The notes: a model not told the origin generated them from the sequence alone. A DNA stretch of 64,000 nucleotides from Yersinia vastinensis (GCF_902726565.1 NZ_CACVAF010000011.1:62001-126000), one strand, 5' to 3'; shown: positions 10,987 to 21,554, counted from the first letter of the stretch. Translations and numbers: made by a program.

Positions 10987-12357
10987 CTATCTTCCTAACC
11001 AGGGTTGTGGGTTAACAGCTTGTCCTTGGCGGCGGATTTCAAAATAGAGTGAAGGTTCACCTTGGCCGCCACTGGTCCCAACGAGCGCAATCGGCTGGCC
11101 CGCTTTCACTTGCGCACCAACATTGACTAACGCACTCTGGTTGTAGCCATATAAACTCATATCCCCTTTGCCGTGCTCAACAACCACAACCAAACCATAG
11201 CCCTGTAGCCAGTCAGCCAGAAGCACCCGACCATCGGCGATGGCTTTGACTTCACTGCCTTCCGGTGCGGAAATCACCATCCCTTTCCAGCGTAGTTCAC
11301 CTTGCAGTGCTTCACCGAAACGATGGGTCACATTACCGCGAACTGGCCAGACGGCCTGAGCACTTGGCCGCCCTAAACCACCGGTTCTGGCCATTAATGA
11401 GCGCTCACTCTCACTTGGCTTATAGCTGGAACCGGTTTTCTTAGCTTGCTGTTCTTTCGCTTTCACTTGCTCGCGTACCCGAGCCGCTTCTTTCGCTTCC
11501 CGTTCAGCTCGGGCTTTGGCTTCCCGCTCTGCTTTGGCGATTTGATCACGCAGACGTGATTCGTTCAGTTTTAACTCGGCCAGACCCTGCTGATTTTTTT
11601 CCAGTGAGGCTTCTAGCGAAGTGAGGGTTTTCTTGCGCGCAGTACGTGCTTGTTCCAGCTTCTCTTGCTGCGTTTTCTGCTCATCCAATAACGCTTTTTG
11701 CTGATTTTTCTTTTGTTCTAGTGTCTTTTTCTCAGCCGACAGATCAGTACGAGTTTGTTCCAGTTCTGTAATCGATTTTTGGCGAGCTTCATTGAGATAA
11801 CTGAAATAGGCCAAAATACGCTCACTGCGCTGGCTCTCTTCACCACTTAAAATAAGCTGCAAACTGCTGTGCTGGCCTTGTTTAAAGGCGGCATCCAATT
11901 GTTTTGACAGAATATCTTGTTGCTGAGATTGTTTGCTTTGTAGCTTGGCGATTGAGGCGGTGAGGCTGGAAATCTCTTTGTCTAGCTCAGTCAGTGTACC
12001 TTGAGTTTCACGCAGGCTGCGGCTGGCTTGAGCAATGGTATTTTCCTGCTGTTTCAACTGATCGAGTAGCGAACTGCGTTGCTGTTTTTGCTGCTGAACA
12101 CTTTTTTCTTTCTCAGCGATATCTTGCTGAATAGTCTTCAACTGGGTTTTGTTATCTGCCGTTTTTACAGTTTGAGGGGCATCAGCTGCGTGGCCAATCA
12201 GTGGCAACAGCAATACGCCAGCGCAAAAAACGCCGGCGTACAGTGCTGACCACGGACGACGTACCACTTCACTCGGCAACAGGGAGATGCTCTCTTTGTT
12301 GCCGGTGATGGTATCTTCCGTAACCATTGATATCGCAAATGATGCCCTTTCCTTCAT
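10987..12357 (-). CDS. envC: Murein hydrolase activator EnvC
   Basis: EnvC is a periplasmic divisome protein that activates the amidases AmiA and AmiB for septal peptidoglycan splitting. A membrane or signal segment (YAGVFCAGVLLLPLIGHAADA, about residues 40-60) is followed by long coiled coils (residues about 70-310) and a C-terminal LytM domain ending NPQPWLGR. That domain is of the non-catalytic type, consistent with an activator. The 456-residue frame is longer than the E. coli protein (419) because of its N-terminus. ATG at 12327 is an alternative start, and no strong Shine-Dalgarno sequence decides between them. Confidence 0.94.
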   Translation of the reverse strand: MKERASFAISMVTEDTITGNKESISLLPSEVVRRPWSALYAGVFCAGVLLLPLIGHAADAPQTVKTADNKTQLKTIQQDIAEKEKSVQQQKQQRSSLLDQLKQQENTIAQASRSLRETQGTLTELDKEISSLTASIAKLQSKQSQQQDILSKQLDAAFKQGQHSSLQLILSGEESQRSERILAYFSYLNEARQKSITELEQTRTDLSAEKKTLEQKKNQQKALLDEQKTQQEKLEQARTARKKTLTSLEASLEKNQQGLAELKLNESRLRDQIAKAEREAKARAEREAKEAARVREQVKAKEQQAKKTGSSYKPSESERSLMARTGGLGRPSAQAVWPVRGNVTHRFGEALQGELRWKGMVISAPEGSEVKAIADGRVLLADWLQGYGLVVVVEHGKGDMSLYGYNQSALVNVGAQVKAGQPIALVGTSGGQGEPSLYFEIRRQGQAVNPQPWLGR

Positions 12358-12366
12358 AACGAAGGA

Positions 12367-13914
12367 TTATTCCACGATGAACAGCGGCTTACCAGTCATC
12401 TCTTGCGGGATTTCCATTTCCATCAGTGACAGCATGGTTGGTGCGATATCTGAAAGTTTGCCACCTTCAACCGTTTTAACCTCTTTATTACCGACATAAA
12501 TCAAGGGTACAGGCAGGCTAGTGTGGGCGGTGTGTGCCTGACCCGTCGCCGGGTCGCGCATCTGCTCAGCGTTGCCGTGGTCGGCAGTTATCAGCAATTG
12601 ACCATCAACGGCTTTCACCGCAGCAACAACTTGCTCAATGCAATTATCCAGCGTTTCTACTGCTTTTACTGCCGCATCATAATCACCGGTATGACCGACC
12701 ATATCGCCATTTGGATAGTTACAAATGATCACATCATATTTGCCGCTGGCAATTGCACCGATGAGTTTTTCCGTCAGTTCTGCGGAGCTCATTTCAGGTT
12801 GCAGGTCATAAGTGGCCACTTTCGGTGAGTTAACCAAAATACGATCTTCACCTTTAAATGGTTCTTCAACGCCGCCGTTATAGAAGAAAGTGACGTGAGC
12901 ATATTTTTCAGTTTCAGAAATACGAAGCTGAGTTTTGTCATGCTTCATCAACCATTCACCGAAAGTATTTTCCAGAGATGCCGGTGGATAAGCACAAGCG
13001 ACTTTAATATCCGCAGCATATTCAGTCAGCATCACGAAATCGCCGAAGTTCACCACTTTATCGCGTTTGAAACCGTCAAAATCGGCATTAACAAAGGTGC
13101 GGGTGATTTGACGAGCACGGTCAGCACGGAAGTTCATGAAGATTAATGCATCGCCATCATTCATGGCCGCATCGGCTTCACCTGCGGCTTTAATCACCGT
13201 TGGTCGAACAAACTCGTCATTTTCATCACGCGCATAGGCCGCTTGTAGACCGGCAACAGCACTGTCTGCGGTGAACTCGCCTTTGGCCTGAGTCAGCAAA
13301 TCATAAGCCAGTTGTACACGATCCCAGCGGTTATCGCGGTCCATGGCGTAGTAGCGGCCAATAATAGAGGCAATGCGGCCTTTACCTAGCTCTGCAAATT
13401 TCTCAGTGAATCGTTTCAGTGATGACTCAGCACTGCGTGGTGGAGTGTCGCGTCCATCGAGGAAGGCATGCAGATAAATAGCTGTCGCACCGCGTTTGGC
13501 CGCCAGTTCAACCATCGCCAGAATGTGGTCTTCGTGGCTGTGAACACCGCCGGCAGACAGCAGGCCCATGATATGTACCGCTTTGCCAGCTTTGACCGCT
13601 TTATCAACAGCGGCAGTCAGTGTTGGATTTGTGAAAAAGTCACCGTCTTGGATTTCTTTGTCGAGGCGAGTCAAATCCTGATAAACAATACGACCAGCAC
13701 CGAGATTGACGTGACCCACTTCGGAGTTGCCCATCTGCCCATCAGGCAAGCCGACATCCAAACCGGAAGCCGCAATTAATGTGTGGGGTTGTTGTTGCCA
13801 TAAACGGTCCATAACCGGTGTTTTGGCATTTAAAATGGCGTTATCTTGCTGTTCTTCACGGTGGCCGTAGCCGTCCAGGATAGTGAGAACCAGTGGTTTT
13901 TTCGTGCTCGACAT
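12367..13914 (-). CDS. gpmM: 2,3-bisphosphoglycerate-independent phosphoglycerate mutase
   Basis: This 515-residue manganese enzyme interconverts 3- and 2-phosphoglycerate in glycolysis. It belongs to the alkaline-phosphatase superfamily. Asp14 (LTILDGYG) and the phosphorylated Ser64 ([10 protein letters not shown]) are visible, with [11 protein letters not shown] and the C-terminal metal ligands in [12 protein letters not shown] and [10 protein letters not shown]. It is the first gene of gpmM-envC-yibQ and is divergent from yibN. Nine bases separate it from the longest envC frame. Confidence 0.97.
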   Translation of the reverse strand: MSSTKKPLVLTILDGYGHREEQQDNAILNAKTPVMDRLWQQQPHTLIAASGLDVGLPDGQMGNSEVGHVNLGAGRIVYQDLTRLDKEIQDGDFFTNPTLTAAVDKAVKAGKAVHIMGLLSAGGVHSHEDHILAMVELAAKRGATAIYLHAFLDGRDTPPRSAESSLKRFTEKFAELGKGRIASIIGRYYAMDRDNRWDRVQLAYDLLTQAKGEFTADSAVAGLQAAYARDENDEFVRPTVIKAAGEADAAMNDGDALIFMNFRADRARQITRTFVNADFDGFKRDKVVNFGDFVMLTEYAADIKVACAYPPASLENTFGEWLMKHDKTQLRISETEKYAHVTFFYNGGVEEPFKGEDRILVNSPKVATYDLQPEMSSAELTEKLIGAIASGKYDVIICNYPNGDMVGHTGDYDAAVKAVETLDNCIEQVVAAVKAVDGQLLITADHGNAEQMRDPATGQAHTAHTSLPVPLIYVGNKEVKTVEGGKLSDIAPTMLSLMEMEIPQEMTGKPLFIVE

Positions 13915-14156
13915 TGCATAACCTTTTTATTATGTAGAAAGGCGGTAATTTACTACAAAACCGGTTAAAAATAGCCCAAAGAGATCAACATTGGTGTGGG
14001 GTTTTGGGTAAATATCATCAAAGCGGAGATAAAACTTCCCGAGATTGCTCGCAGTTTCTGCAATAGCACTTGCATATTGGCTGTATTTGCCGCAACGCGC
14101 AGGTATACTCTGTCCCCTTGAATATTATCCCCTAACTAACGGGAGTTTTTACCCCC

Positions 14157-14591
14157 ATGTTGCAAGAAATTATGCAATTCATTAGCCAGCATCCGGTTTT
14201 GAGTCTGGCCTGGGTAGCGTTGTTCGTTGCCGTTATTTTCACCAGTTTTAAAACTACGCTGTCAAAAGTGAAAGAGATTACTCGCGGTGAAGCGACGCGT
14301 CTGATTAACAAAGAAGATGCGGTTGTGGTTGATATCCGCACGCGTGATGATTACCGCAAGGGCCATATCGCCAGTTCTATTAATTTACTGCCAAGTGATA
14401 TTAAAAACGGCAGTCTGGGCGAGTTGGAAAAGCACAAAGCACAGCCTATCATTGTAGTTTGTGCCACCGGGACAACCTCCCGCGCTTCTGCCGAGTTGCT
14501 GAATAAAGCCGGTTTTGAGCGAGTGTTTACCTTGAAAGAAGGTATCTCTGGCTGGAGTGGCGAGAACCTGCCACTGGCACGCGGTAAGTAA
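14157..14591 (+). CDS. yibN: Rhodanese-like protein with membrane anchor
   Basis: This 144-residue protein has an N-terminal transmembrane segment (about residues 14-30, [18 protein letters not shown]) and one rhodanese domain with the active-site loop [11 protein letters not shown], where the cysteine is about residue 102. It probably handles sulfane sulfur at the inner membrane, but the substrate is unknown. It opens the yibN-grxC-secB-gpsA cluster and diverges from gpmM, as in E. coli. Confidence 0.93.
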   Translation: MLQEIMQFISQHPVLSLAWVALFVAVIFTSFKTTLSKVKEITRGEATRLINKEDAVVVDIRTRDDYRKGHIASSINLLPSDIKNGSLGELEKHKAQPIIVVCATGTTSRASAELLNKAGFERVFTLKEGISGWSGENLPLARGK

Positions 14592-14644
14592 TTGTTATAA
14601 AGATTAGTCATATCAATAGATTATAAATTTAACTGAGGTTCACC

Positions 14645-14893
14645 ATGGCGAAAATTGAGATTTATACCAAAGCAACCTGCCCTTACTGCCATCGTGCTAA
14701 AGCACTGCTGAACAGCAAAGGAGCGGCTTTTCATGAAATCGCTATTGATAATGACCCGGCCAAACGTGAAGAGATGATTGCTCGCAGCGGGCGGACGACG
14801 GTGCCTCAGGTATTTATTGATGGGCAGCATATCGGTGGCTGTGATGATTTACACGCCCTGGATGCGCGCGGTGGGCTTGATCCACTGCTTTAA
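14645..14893 (+). CDS. grxC: Glutaredoxin 3
   Basis: This 82-residue thioredoxin-fold protein carries the CPYC redox site (ATCPYCHRAK), the cis-proline TVPQVFIDG and the glutathione-binding GGCDDL segment, all standard for GrxC. It reduces disulfides and glutathione-mixed disulfides in the cytoplasm. It sits between yibN and secB; a GAGG Shine-Dalgarno element precedes the ATG. Confidence 0.96.
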   Translation: MAKIEIYTKATCPYCHRAKALLNSKGAAFHEIAIDNDPAKREEMIARSGRTTVPQVFIDGQHIGGCDDLHALDARGGLDPLL

Positions 14894-14983
14894 CTCGCCA
14901 GTGGGCCTCATTATATTAATGGAAAGAGCCCACGGCGGCTGTGCTGTTTAATAAGGACGTCTAACTTTAGGGTATCTATACAC

Positions 14984-15454
14984 ATGTCAGAACAAAACAA
15001 CACCGAGATGGCTTTCCAGATCCAACGTATCTACACCAAAGATATCTCTTTCGAAGCACCTAATGCTCCGCAGGTTTTCCAGCAAGATTGGCAGCCAGAA
15101 GTTAAACTTGATCTTGATACTGCTTCCAGTCAGCTGGCTGAAGATGTGTATGAAGTGGTACTGCGTGTGACGGTAACGGCCTCTTTGGGCGAAGAAACTG
15201 CATTCCTGTGTGAAGTACAGCAGGGTGGTATCTTCTCCGTTGCCGGTATCGAAGGCACCCAACTGGCGCATTGCTTAGGTGCATATTGCCCGAACATTCT
15301 GTTCCCGTATGCGCGTGAATGTATCACCAGTCTGGTTTCTCGCGGTACTTTCCCACAGCTGAATCTGGCACCGGTTAACTTTGATGCCCTGTTCATGAAC
15401 TATCTGCAACAGCAGGCTGAAGGCGAAGGTGCTGAACAACGTCAGGATGCCTGA
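14984..15454 (+). CDS. secB: Protein-export chaperone SecB
   Basis: SecB is a tetrameric cytoplasmic chaperone that holds preproteins unfolded and delivers them to SecA. The 156-residue acidic sequence aligns end to end with E. coli Sec[22 protein letters not shown] at the start, then the [16 protein letters not shown] helix region and a [14 protein letters not shown] tail. Its stop codon overlaps the gpsA start (TGATG), so the two genes are coupled. Confidence 0.97.
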   Translation: MSEQNNTEMAFQIQRIYTKDISFEAPNAPQVFQQDWQPEVKLDLDTASSQLAEDVYEVVLRVTVTASLGEETAFLCEVQQGGIFSVAGIEGTQLAHCLGAYCPNILFPYARECITSLVSRGTFPQLNLAPVNFDALFMNYLQQQAEGEGAEQRQDA

Positions 15455-16473
15455 TGAACACCACCCATGCTTCAATGACTGTCATCGGTGCCGGATCTTA
15501 CGGCACCGCATTAGCCATTACGCTGGCGCGTAATGGCCATCAAGTCGTGTTATGGGGCCATGACCCTAAACACATTCAGGTTCTACAACAAGACCGCTGT
15601 AACCAAGCCTTCCTGCCCGATGTTCCTTTCCCAGAGACTTTGCTACTGGAAACTGACCTCGCACGCGCGTTGGCAGCCAGCCGTGACGTACTGGTCGTCG
15701 TCCCCAGCCATGTTTTCGGCGCGGTATTGAATCAGCTCAAACCTCATTTACGCCCCGATGCACGCATTGTTTGGGCGACCAAGGGGCTTGAGGCTGAAAC
15801 GGGCCGTTTGCTGGCAGATGTGGCGCGAGAAGCGCTGGGAGAAACTATCCCACTGGCTGTTATTTCAGGCCCAACTTTTGCCAAAGAACTGGCTGCGGGT
15901 CTCCCTACTGCGATTGCGCTAGCATCAACGGATGCGCAATTTAGTGAAGATCTACAACAGTTATTGCACTGTGGTAAAAGTTTCCGGGTTTACAGTAATC
16001 CCGATTTTATCGGGGTGCAGCTTGGTGGCGCGGTTAAAAACGTTATTGCGATTGGTGCCGGGATGTCCGATGGTATTGGCTTTGGTGCCAATGCTCGCAC
16101 AGCCTTGATAACTCGTGGCTTGGCTGAAATGTCTCGTTTAGGTGCGGCATTAGGTGCTGATCCCTCCACCTTTATGGGCATGGCGGGGTTAGGTGATTTG
16201 GTGCTAACCTGCACGGATAATCAATCCCGTAACCGCCGTTTTGGCATCATGTTGGGTCAGGGATTGGGCGTGCAAGAAGCGCAGGACAACATTGGTCAGG
16301 TGGTTGAAGGTTACCGCAATACCAAGGAAGTTCTGGCATTAGCGCAGCGTTATGGCGTTGAGATGCCAATAACTGAACAAATTTATCAAGTGCTGTATTG
16401 CCACAAAAATGCTCGCGAAGCGGCGCTGACCTTGTTAGGTCGAACCAAAAAAGATGAAAAAAGCGGCATTTGA
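15454..16473 (+). CDS. gpsA: Glycerol-3-phosphate dehydrogenase [NAD(P)+]
   Basis: GpsA reduces dihydroxyacetone phosphate to sn-glycerol 3-phosphate for phospholipid synthesis. The N-terminal Rossmann motif [13 protein letters not shown] and the catalytic-domain segments [19 protein letters not shown] (catalytic Lys) and [10 protein letters not shown] are all present. The 339-residue length is normal. It overlaps secB by one base, and cysE follows after 133 bases, as in other enterobacteria. Confidence 0.97.
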   Translation: MNTTHASMTVIGAGSYGTALAITLARNGHQVVLWGHDPKHIQVLQQDRCNQAFLPDVPFPETLLLETDLARALAASRDVLVVVPSHVFGAVLNQLKPHLRPDARIVWATKGLEAETGRLLADVAREALGETIPLAVISGPTFAKELAAGLPTAIALASTDAQFSEDLQQLLHCGKSFRVYSNPDFIGVQLGGAVKNVIAIGAGMSDGIGFGANARTALITRGLAEMSRLGAALGADPSTFMGMAGLGDLVLTCTDNQSRNRRFGIMLGQGLGVQEAQDNIGQVVEGYRNTKEVLALAQRYGVEMPITEQIYQVLYCHKNAREAALTLLGRTKKDEKSGI

Positions 16474-16606
16474 TAGGTTGAGTGGGTTGGCTGCAATAAA
16501 ATAATAATGATATATCCACACCATTGGGGTTACTGGCTCAATGTAAAGGGTATGGGGTTGCTTTGGCCGTTCCCCGAAGCGACTTGTTTATGGGCAGGAG
16601 TAGGCA

Positions 16607-17428
16607 ATGTCGTCAGAAGAGTTAGAGCTGGTCTGGAGTAGCATTAAATCAGAAGCTAGAGCACTGGCAGAGTGTGAGCCAATGCTGGCGAGCTTTTTTC
16701 ACGCGACATTATTGAAGCATGAGAATTTAGGCAGTGCATTGAGCTATATTCTGGCGAATAAGTTGGCTAATCCTATCATGCCGGCTATTGCTATCCGTGA
16801 GGTCGTTGAAGACGCCTACCGTGCGGATGCGCAGATGATAGTCTCTGCTGCGCGTGATATTTTGGCGGTGCGGTTGCGTGACCCTGCTGTTGATAAGTAT
16901 TCCACGCCATTACTTTATCTTAAGGGTTTTCACGCCTTACAGGCTTATCGTATTGGCCATTGGTTGTGGGCGCAAGATCGCAAAGCACTGGCGATTTACC
17001 TGCAAAATCAAGTCTCTGTCGCTTTTGGTGTGGATATTCACCCAGCGGCGACCATCGGTTGCGGCATCATGCTAGACCATGCCACTGGTATCGTGATCGG
17101 TGAAACCGCAGTGGTTGAAAATGATGTTTCCATTCTGCAATCCGTCACTTTGGGCGGGACCGGTAAAACCAGTGGTGATCGCCATCCGAAGATCCGTGAA
17201 GGTGTGATGATAGGTGCGGGCGCAAAAATTCTGGGAAATATTGAAGTTGGGCGTGGTGCCAAAATCGGTGCCGGCTCAGTCGTGTTGCAAGCTGTTCCTG
17301 CCCACACTACCGCCGCCGGTGTACCCGCGCGAATTGTTGGCAAGCCAGAGAGTGACAAACCGTCACTGGATATGGACCAGCATTTTAATGGGATGAGTCA
17401 TGGGTTTGAGTACGGTGACGGCATCTGA
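16607..17428 (+). CDS. cysE: Serine O-acetyltransferase
   Basis: CysE acetylates L-serine with acetyl-CoA to O-acetylserine, the committed step of cysteine synthesis. An N-terminal helical domain (residues 1-140) is followed by a left-handed beta-helix of hexapeptide repeats with the active-site region DIHPAATIGCGIMLDHATG. The 273-residue length equals E. coli CysE, and the flexible C-terminal tail ends in Ile (GDGI), the type that docks into cysteine synthase. An ERIC-like repeat begins directly after the stop codon. Confidence 0.97.
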   Translation: MSSEELELVWSSIKSEARALAECEPMLASFFHATLLKHENLGSALSYILANKLANPIMPAIAIREVVEDAYRADAQMIVSAARDILAVRLRDPAVDKYSTPLLYLKGFHALQAYRIGHWLWAQDRKALAIYLQNQVSVAFGVDIHPAATIGCGIMLDHATGIVIGETAVVENDVSILQSVTLGGTGKTSGDRHPKIREGVMIGAGAKILGNIEVGRGAKIGAGSVVLQAVPAHTTAAGVPARIVGKPESDKPSLDMDQHFNGMSHGFEYGDGI

Positions 17429-17557
17429 CCCCTTTCGTCCTTGACGCTACAGGGTTGCTGGTCGGCTGCATTTGCTCACCCGAATCACTTACTCGTGTAA
17501 GTTCACCAAGGCTGATTCATCTGCCGCTTACCTGCAACTCCAATGGCTTTGGGGATA
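17429..17557. repeat. ERIC-like intergenic repeat, copy 1
   Basis: This is the fullest member of the dispersed family. Its core CTCACCCGAATCACTTACTC followed by TGTAAGTTCACC resembles the two arms of ERIC elements, and the right end reads CTGCAACTCCAATGGCTTTG. It fills nearly all of the gap between cysE and trmL. Confidence 0.7.
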
Positions 17558-17604
17558 TGTCGTTATAGGTGGCAGCGAAGTATGTTGCCGCTGCCCTATA
17601 TTCG

Positions 17605-18108
17605 CTATTCTTTCAGTAATGCACCCGGATAACCCAATTGCCGCCAAGCTTCATACACCACAACCGATACTGCATTTGACAGATTCATACTGCGGCTTTC
17701 GGCTAGCATCGGAATTCTGATTTTTTGTTGAGCCGGTAAGGCATCCAGTACATAGGGTGGCAAGCCACGGGTTTCTGGGCCAAACAGCAGATAGTCATTA
17801 ACCTGATAACTGACAGCGCTGTGAGCGGGTGTGCCTTTGGTTGTCAGTGCAAATAAACGGGCCGATTGTGGGCCAGTAGATTGCGCGCCATCAAGGTTTT
17901 CACTGTCAAGAAAAGCCTGATAGTCATGATGATGCTTAATGTTAGCAAACTCATGGTAATCAAGACCCGCGCGGCGTAAGCGTTTGTCATCCCAGGTGAA
18001 ACCCAAAGGTTTAATCAGATGGAGCTGGCAGCCAGTATTCGCACACAACCGGATAATATTACCGGTATTGGGCGGGATTTCGGGTTCAAATAGAACGATA
18101 TTAAGCAT
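17605..18108 (-). CDS. trmL: tRNA (cytidine/uridine-2'-O-)-methyltransferase TrmL
   Basis: TrmL (YibK) is a SPOUT-family methyltransferase that 2'-O-methylates the wobble base of tRNA-Leu isoacceptors. The 167-residue sequence starts [20 protein letters not shown], and the SAM-binding knot is formed by [11 protein letters not shown] and [21 protein letters not shown]. Length and motifs are standard. It converges on cysE across an ERIC-like repeat and is divergent from ada. Confidence 0.95.
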   Translation of the reverse strand: MLNIVLFEPEIPPNTGNIIRLCANTGCQLHLIKPLGFTWDDKRLRRAGLDYHEFANIKHHHDYQAFLDSENLDGAQSTGPQSARLFALTTKGTPAHSAVSYQVNDYLLFGPETRGLPPYVLDALPAQQKIRIPMLAESRSMNLSNAVSVVVYEAWRQLGYPGALLKE

Positions 18109-18271
18109 ATGTCCCCCAATAATAAGGGGCGCAGGATATCAGAAAGCCTCTATCAGTGCAGCGGTTGCCGGTTGAGTCGTAAAACAAAAATTTAAAAGCA
18201 AGGAGCGGAGAGCACGAAGTCTGGTGATTTTATATGCTGATTCCACTGTCAGTATCAATGGGGTACTCATC

Positions 18272-19345
18272 ATGACATCAGTTAACGGGTTGATAGATAC
18301 AGCGCAAGATTCGCGTTGGCTTGCGATAAAAAATCGCGATAAAGCGGCGGATGGCCAATTTGTTTACGCGGTGAAAACGACCGGTGTGTATTGCCGGCCC
18401 TCTTGCCCATCCCGTCGGGCCAAAGCAGAACACATTGAATTTTTTGCTGATAATCATGCCGCCGAGCTTGCAGGCTTTCGCCCTTGTAAACGGTGCCAGC
18501 CCACAGAGCTATCCAAAGAGCAGCAGCAGGCAGAAAAAATCAGTCAGGCGTGCCGTTTAATCGAACAGGCTGAAACACCCCTTAAGCTTGATGAGTTGGC
18601 GGCAAAACTGAATCTCAGTCCTTTCCATTTTCATCGGCTATTTAAAGCCTTTACCGGGCTCACTCCTAAAGCGTATGCCACTGCAACTCGAAGTGCGCGT
18701 ATCCGCACGCAATTGGCGGGACAAGGTTCAGTGACGGATGCCATTTTTGACGCCGGTTATAACTCTAGTGGTCGATTTTATGAACAATCTAATCAATTAC
18801 TGGGCATGACGCCGACACGCTATCGTAAGGGCGGGCGTGATGCCACGTTACGCTTTGCCGTGGGAGAAAGTTCTCTCGGCGCGATTTTGGCGGCAAAAAG
18901 TGACCTGGGCATTTGTGCCATTTTATTGGGCGATGATCCGCTGCTGTTGGTGCAGCAATTACAGGATAAGTTTCCGCAGGCCGAGTTAATCGGGGGGGAT
19001 GCCGAATTTGAGCAATGGTTTGCTCAGGTGGTCGGCTTGGTTGAAGCACCCCAGCTTGGGCTTGATTTGCCATTAGACATTCGTGGTACCGCTTTCCAGC
19101 AGCGAGTATGGCAGGCATTGCGTGAAATCCCAGTGGGAAAAACGGCCAGTTATGCCGATATTGCCGCGAAGGTTGGTTCACCCAAAGCGGTGCGTGCTGT
19201 TGCTGGTGCTTGCGCGGCCAATATATTGGCTGTGGCAATTCCGTGTCATCGGGTTATTCGCCAGGATGGGGCGCTGTCAGGATATCGTTGGGGGGTCGAG
19301 CGCAAGAAGCGGTTGTTGGAAAAGGAAGGGCGGGGGTCTGAATAA
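18272..19345 (+). CDS. ada: Bifunctional transcriptional activator / O6-alkylguanine-DNA methyltransferase Ada
   Basis: Ada repairs methylphosphotriesters and O6-methylguanine and activates the adaptive response. The N-terminal zinc domain has Cys41, Cys45, Cys72 and Cys75; Cys41 is the phosphotriester acceptor by analogy. An AraC-type DNA-binding domain follows (about residues 85-185, SPFHFHRLFKAFTGLTPKAY). The C-terminal methyltransferase has the acceptor Cys325 in PCHRV. The start MTSVNGLIDTAQ (357 residues) has GGGG eight bases upstream; a longer frame from 18224 lacks family support. Confidence 0.95.
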   Translation: MTSVNGLIDTAQDSRWLAIKNRDKAADGQFVYAVKTTGVYCRPSCPSRRAKAEHIEFFADNHAAELAGFRPCKRCQPTELSKEQQQAEKISQACRLIEQAETPLKLDELAAKLNLSPFHFHRLFKAFTGLTPKAYATATRSARIRTQLAGQGSVTDAIFDAGYNSSGRFYEQSNQLLGMTPTRYRKGGRDATLRFAVGESSLGAILAAKSDLGICAILLGDDPLLLVQQLQDKFPQAELIGGDAEFEQWFAQVVGLVEAPQLGLDLPLDIRGTAFQQRVWQALREIPVGKTASYADIAAKVGSPKAVRAVAGACAANILAVAIPCHRVIRQDGALSGYRWGVERKKRLLEKEGRGSE

Positions 19346-19355
19346 GCATTAAAAG

Positions 19356-19394
19356 CCCGCAGCTACCCGATCAAACTTATCAGGTAGTTGCGGG
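19356..19394. terminator. Terminator between convergent ada and cpxA
   Basis: CCCGCAGCTACC-CGAT pairs with ATCAGGTAGTTGCGGG with one bulge and one wobble pair. On the minus strand the stem is followed by CTTTTAATG, so it most likely ends cpxRA. Confidence 0.75.
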
Positions 19395-19413
19395 ATTGAT
19401 GCTGGTTTACGGT

Positions 19414-20790
19414 TTATGACTTGAGTGGGTGTAGTGGTAGCCAGAGAATCAAGCGCAGACCGCCCAGCGGGCTATCTTCGGCTCGCACCCATCCGCGGTG
19501 CTGATTGACGGCTGTTTCGACAATCGCCAGCCCCAAGCCTGTCCCGCCAGATTCACGATCACGGGCTTCATCCGTGCGGTAGAAGGGGCGGAATATCTGC
19601 TCGCGGTCTTCTGGGCTGACACCTGGGCCATCATCGTCGACAGTGATAGTAATACCCTGATTATCAGAGCTGAATGCCACGGCAATGTGATGATGAGAAT
19701 AACGCAGTGCATTACGCACGATATTCTCCAGCGCACTGTCAAGGGCCGCTGGATTACCAAAGAGAGTCCATGGCCCCGGCGGTGCTGTCACCTCCAGCGT
19801 TTTGCCCATTTGGTCAGCTTCGAATTGCGCGTTTTCCAGTACATCAGACCATAAAGCATTCGCCTTAATAGGCTCACGATGTAACTCATTTTTATGCTGA
19901 CTGCGAGATAGCACCAGCAAGTCATTGATCATGCTATCTAGCCGCTGTGCTTCCATTTCGATACGCTCCAGCTCCTTCCCCTCTCCGTGGCGGCGGCGCA
20001 TTAACGCAGTAGCCAGTTGCAGGCGAGTCAGCGGGGTACGTAACTCATGAGAAATATCAGAAATCAGCCGCTGCTGGGCGACAACCATTCTATCGAGAGC
20101 CCCAATCATTTGGTTGAAACTGGCCCCGGTGGCCAGAAACTCTTGTGGCCCGGACTCCAATTCAGGGTGCGGTTTCAGATTACCTCTTGCGACGTCATCA
20201 GCCGCATTTTTCAATTTACGTGCCGGTTTTGCCAGACTCCACGCCAACCATAACAGCAAAGGAGCACTGATCAACATCGTGGCTATCAATAGCAGCAGTG
20301 GCCGGTCAAACATCAAGTTAATAAAATCTGACTGCGGGCTATTGGCTGGGCGTATGAGGTAGAGCTGATAATTATCTTCTCCATCACGGATGGAGAAAGG
20401 GCCGACGAGCTCGACGCGGCCATACTTTTTCTTCTTCGGTTGATCAGCATTATCTGACTGGCCGATAAAGTTACGCACAATTTGCATTTCGTGGCGTTGC
20501 GCGCCGATCACTCGACCTTCGGTGGTGACAAGGACTAAATGCTGACCCGGTGGTGCCCATTTTTCAATAGCGCGGTAAAGCCGACGCCACCACATAAGGT
20601 CATTCGCCGGGTCACTTGCCAGCTCGGCTTCAATATGTTGCTCCAGCATCGTTCCTTGGCGCTGTTCACTGTCGAGCAAGGTAGTCAGTTGACGCGAGTC
20701 GAGCTTTGGCACCATGAGCACCAGCATTAACACCAGTGCTAAGGTAAACCAGAAAATAGCAAAAATTCGCGTCGTTAAACTGTTAATCAT
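19414..20790 (-). CDS. cpxA: Envelope-stress sensor histidine kinase CpxA
   Basis: CpxA senses envelope protein stress and phosphorylates CpxR. The 458-residue protein has a first membrane segment (residues about 7-28), a periplasmic sensor domain, a second membrane segment (PLLLLIATMLISAPLLLWLAW, about 164-184), a HAMP linker, the phospho-accepting His box SHELRTPLTRLQ and the ATP-binding boxes VDDDGPGV and GTGLGLAIV. The ATG overlaps the cpxR stop codon by four bases. Confidence 0.97.
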   Translation of the reverse strand: MINSLTTRIFAIFWFTLALVLMLVLMVPKLDSRQLTTLLDSEQRQGTMLEQHIEAELASDPANDLMWWRRLYRAIEKWAPPGQHLVLVTTEGRVIGAQRHEMQIVRNFIGQSDNADQPKKKKYGRVELVGPFSIRDGEDNYQLYLIRPANSPQSDFINLMFDRPLLLLIATMLISAPLLLWLAWSLAKPARKLKNAADDVARGNLKPHPELESGPQEFLATGASFNQMIGALDRMVVAQQRLISDISHELRTPLTRLQLATALMRRRHGEGKELERIEMEAQRLDSMINDLLVLSRSQHKNELHREPIKANALWSDVLENAQFEADQMGKTLEVTAPPGPWTLFGNPAALDSALENIVRNALRYSHHHIAVAFSSDNQGITITVDDDGPGVSPEDREQIFRPFYRTDEARDRESGGTGLGLAIVETAVNQHRGWVRAEDSPLGGLRLILWLPLHPLKS

Positions 20791-21485
20791 GTTTCAGAAA
20801 CCATCAGATACCCGCGACCACGCAGGGTTTTAAACCAAGGTAGCCCGTCTTTACGGTCTGGTAATTTACGGCGCAAATTGGATATGTGCATATCAATGGC
20901 ACGGTCAAAAGGCGTCAATCGTTTCCCCAGCACTTCTTGGCTGAGATGCTCCCGTGAAACCACTTGGCCGAGATGTTGAGCCAGTAAGTAGAGCAAGGTA
21001 AATTCAGTGCCGGTCAATTCCAGTGATTGGCCTTCAAAGCTGGCTTCCTGACGGCCCGGATTCAATTGCAAACAATCCACCTCCAGTATTGGCGCGCCCT
21101 GATCAACATTTTGTTGCTGTTCACTCCAGTTAGAGCGGCGCAAAATAGCGCGGATACGTGCGACAAGTTCACGGTCATTAAAGGGTTTGGCCAGATAATC
21201 GTCTGCACCCAATTCCAAACCCAGTACGCGATCCAATTCGCTGCCACGGGCAGTCAACATGATCACGGGGGTCTGGTGGTGTTGACGCAGCTCTTTCAAT
21301 GTCTCGATACCGTTTTTGCGCGGCATCATAATATCAAGTAATAACAAATCGATAGAACTGTCCAGCAGGTTTAATGCCTGTTCGCCATCGTGGGCAACAA
21401 CAATATTAAAACCTTCCATTTCCAGTAATTCTTTCAACAGCGACGTCAGTTCACGATCATCATCAACTAATAGGATTTTATGCAT
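20787..21485 (-). CDS. cpxR: Response regulator CpxR
   Basis: CpxR is an OmpR-family regulator that, when phosphorylated by CpxA, induces envelope quality-control genes. The start MHKILLVDDDRELT gives 232 residues; a longer frame to 21560 runs across the promoter and was rejected. Asp51 (LLLLDIMMPRKNG) is the phosphorylation site, Lys in LAKPF completes the receiver domain, and a C-terminal winged helix (LTGTEFTLLYLLAQ...RGRGYLM) binds DNA. A CpxR box lies 55 bases upstream, consistent with autoregulation. Confidence 0.97.
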   Translation of the reverse strand: MHKILLVDDDRELTSLLKELLEMEGFNIVVAHDGEQALNLLDSSIDLLLLDIMMPRKNGIETLKELRQHHQTPVIMLTARGSELDRVLGLELGADDYLAKPFNDRELVARIRAILRRSNWSEQQQNVDQGAPILEVDCLQLNPGRQEASFEGQSLELTGTEFTLLYLLAQHLGQVVSREHLSQEVLGKRLTPFDRAIDMHISNLRRKLPDRKDGLPWFKTLRGRGYLMVSET

Positions 21486-21539
21486 GATTGTTTCTCCTCT
21501 TGACGCAAAATACGTTATCAATTGCCGGTATTCCATGAC

Positions 21540-21554
21540 TTTACTTAGCTTTAC
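21540..21554 (-). promoter_or_regulatory. CpxR binding box between cpxR and cpxP
   Basis: Read on the minus strand, the site is GTAAAGCTAAGTAAA, an exact match to the CpxR consensus GTAAA-N5-GTAAA. It lies in the divergent cpxR/cpxP promoter region. A further GTAAA-like half-site follows near 21570. Confidence 0.85.

Noticed and set aside
17472-17720. An 82-codon frame after cysE
   Set aside because: It is made of the ERIC-like repeat and the antisense of trmL.
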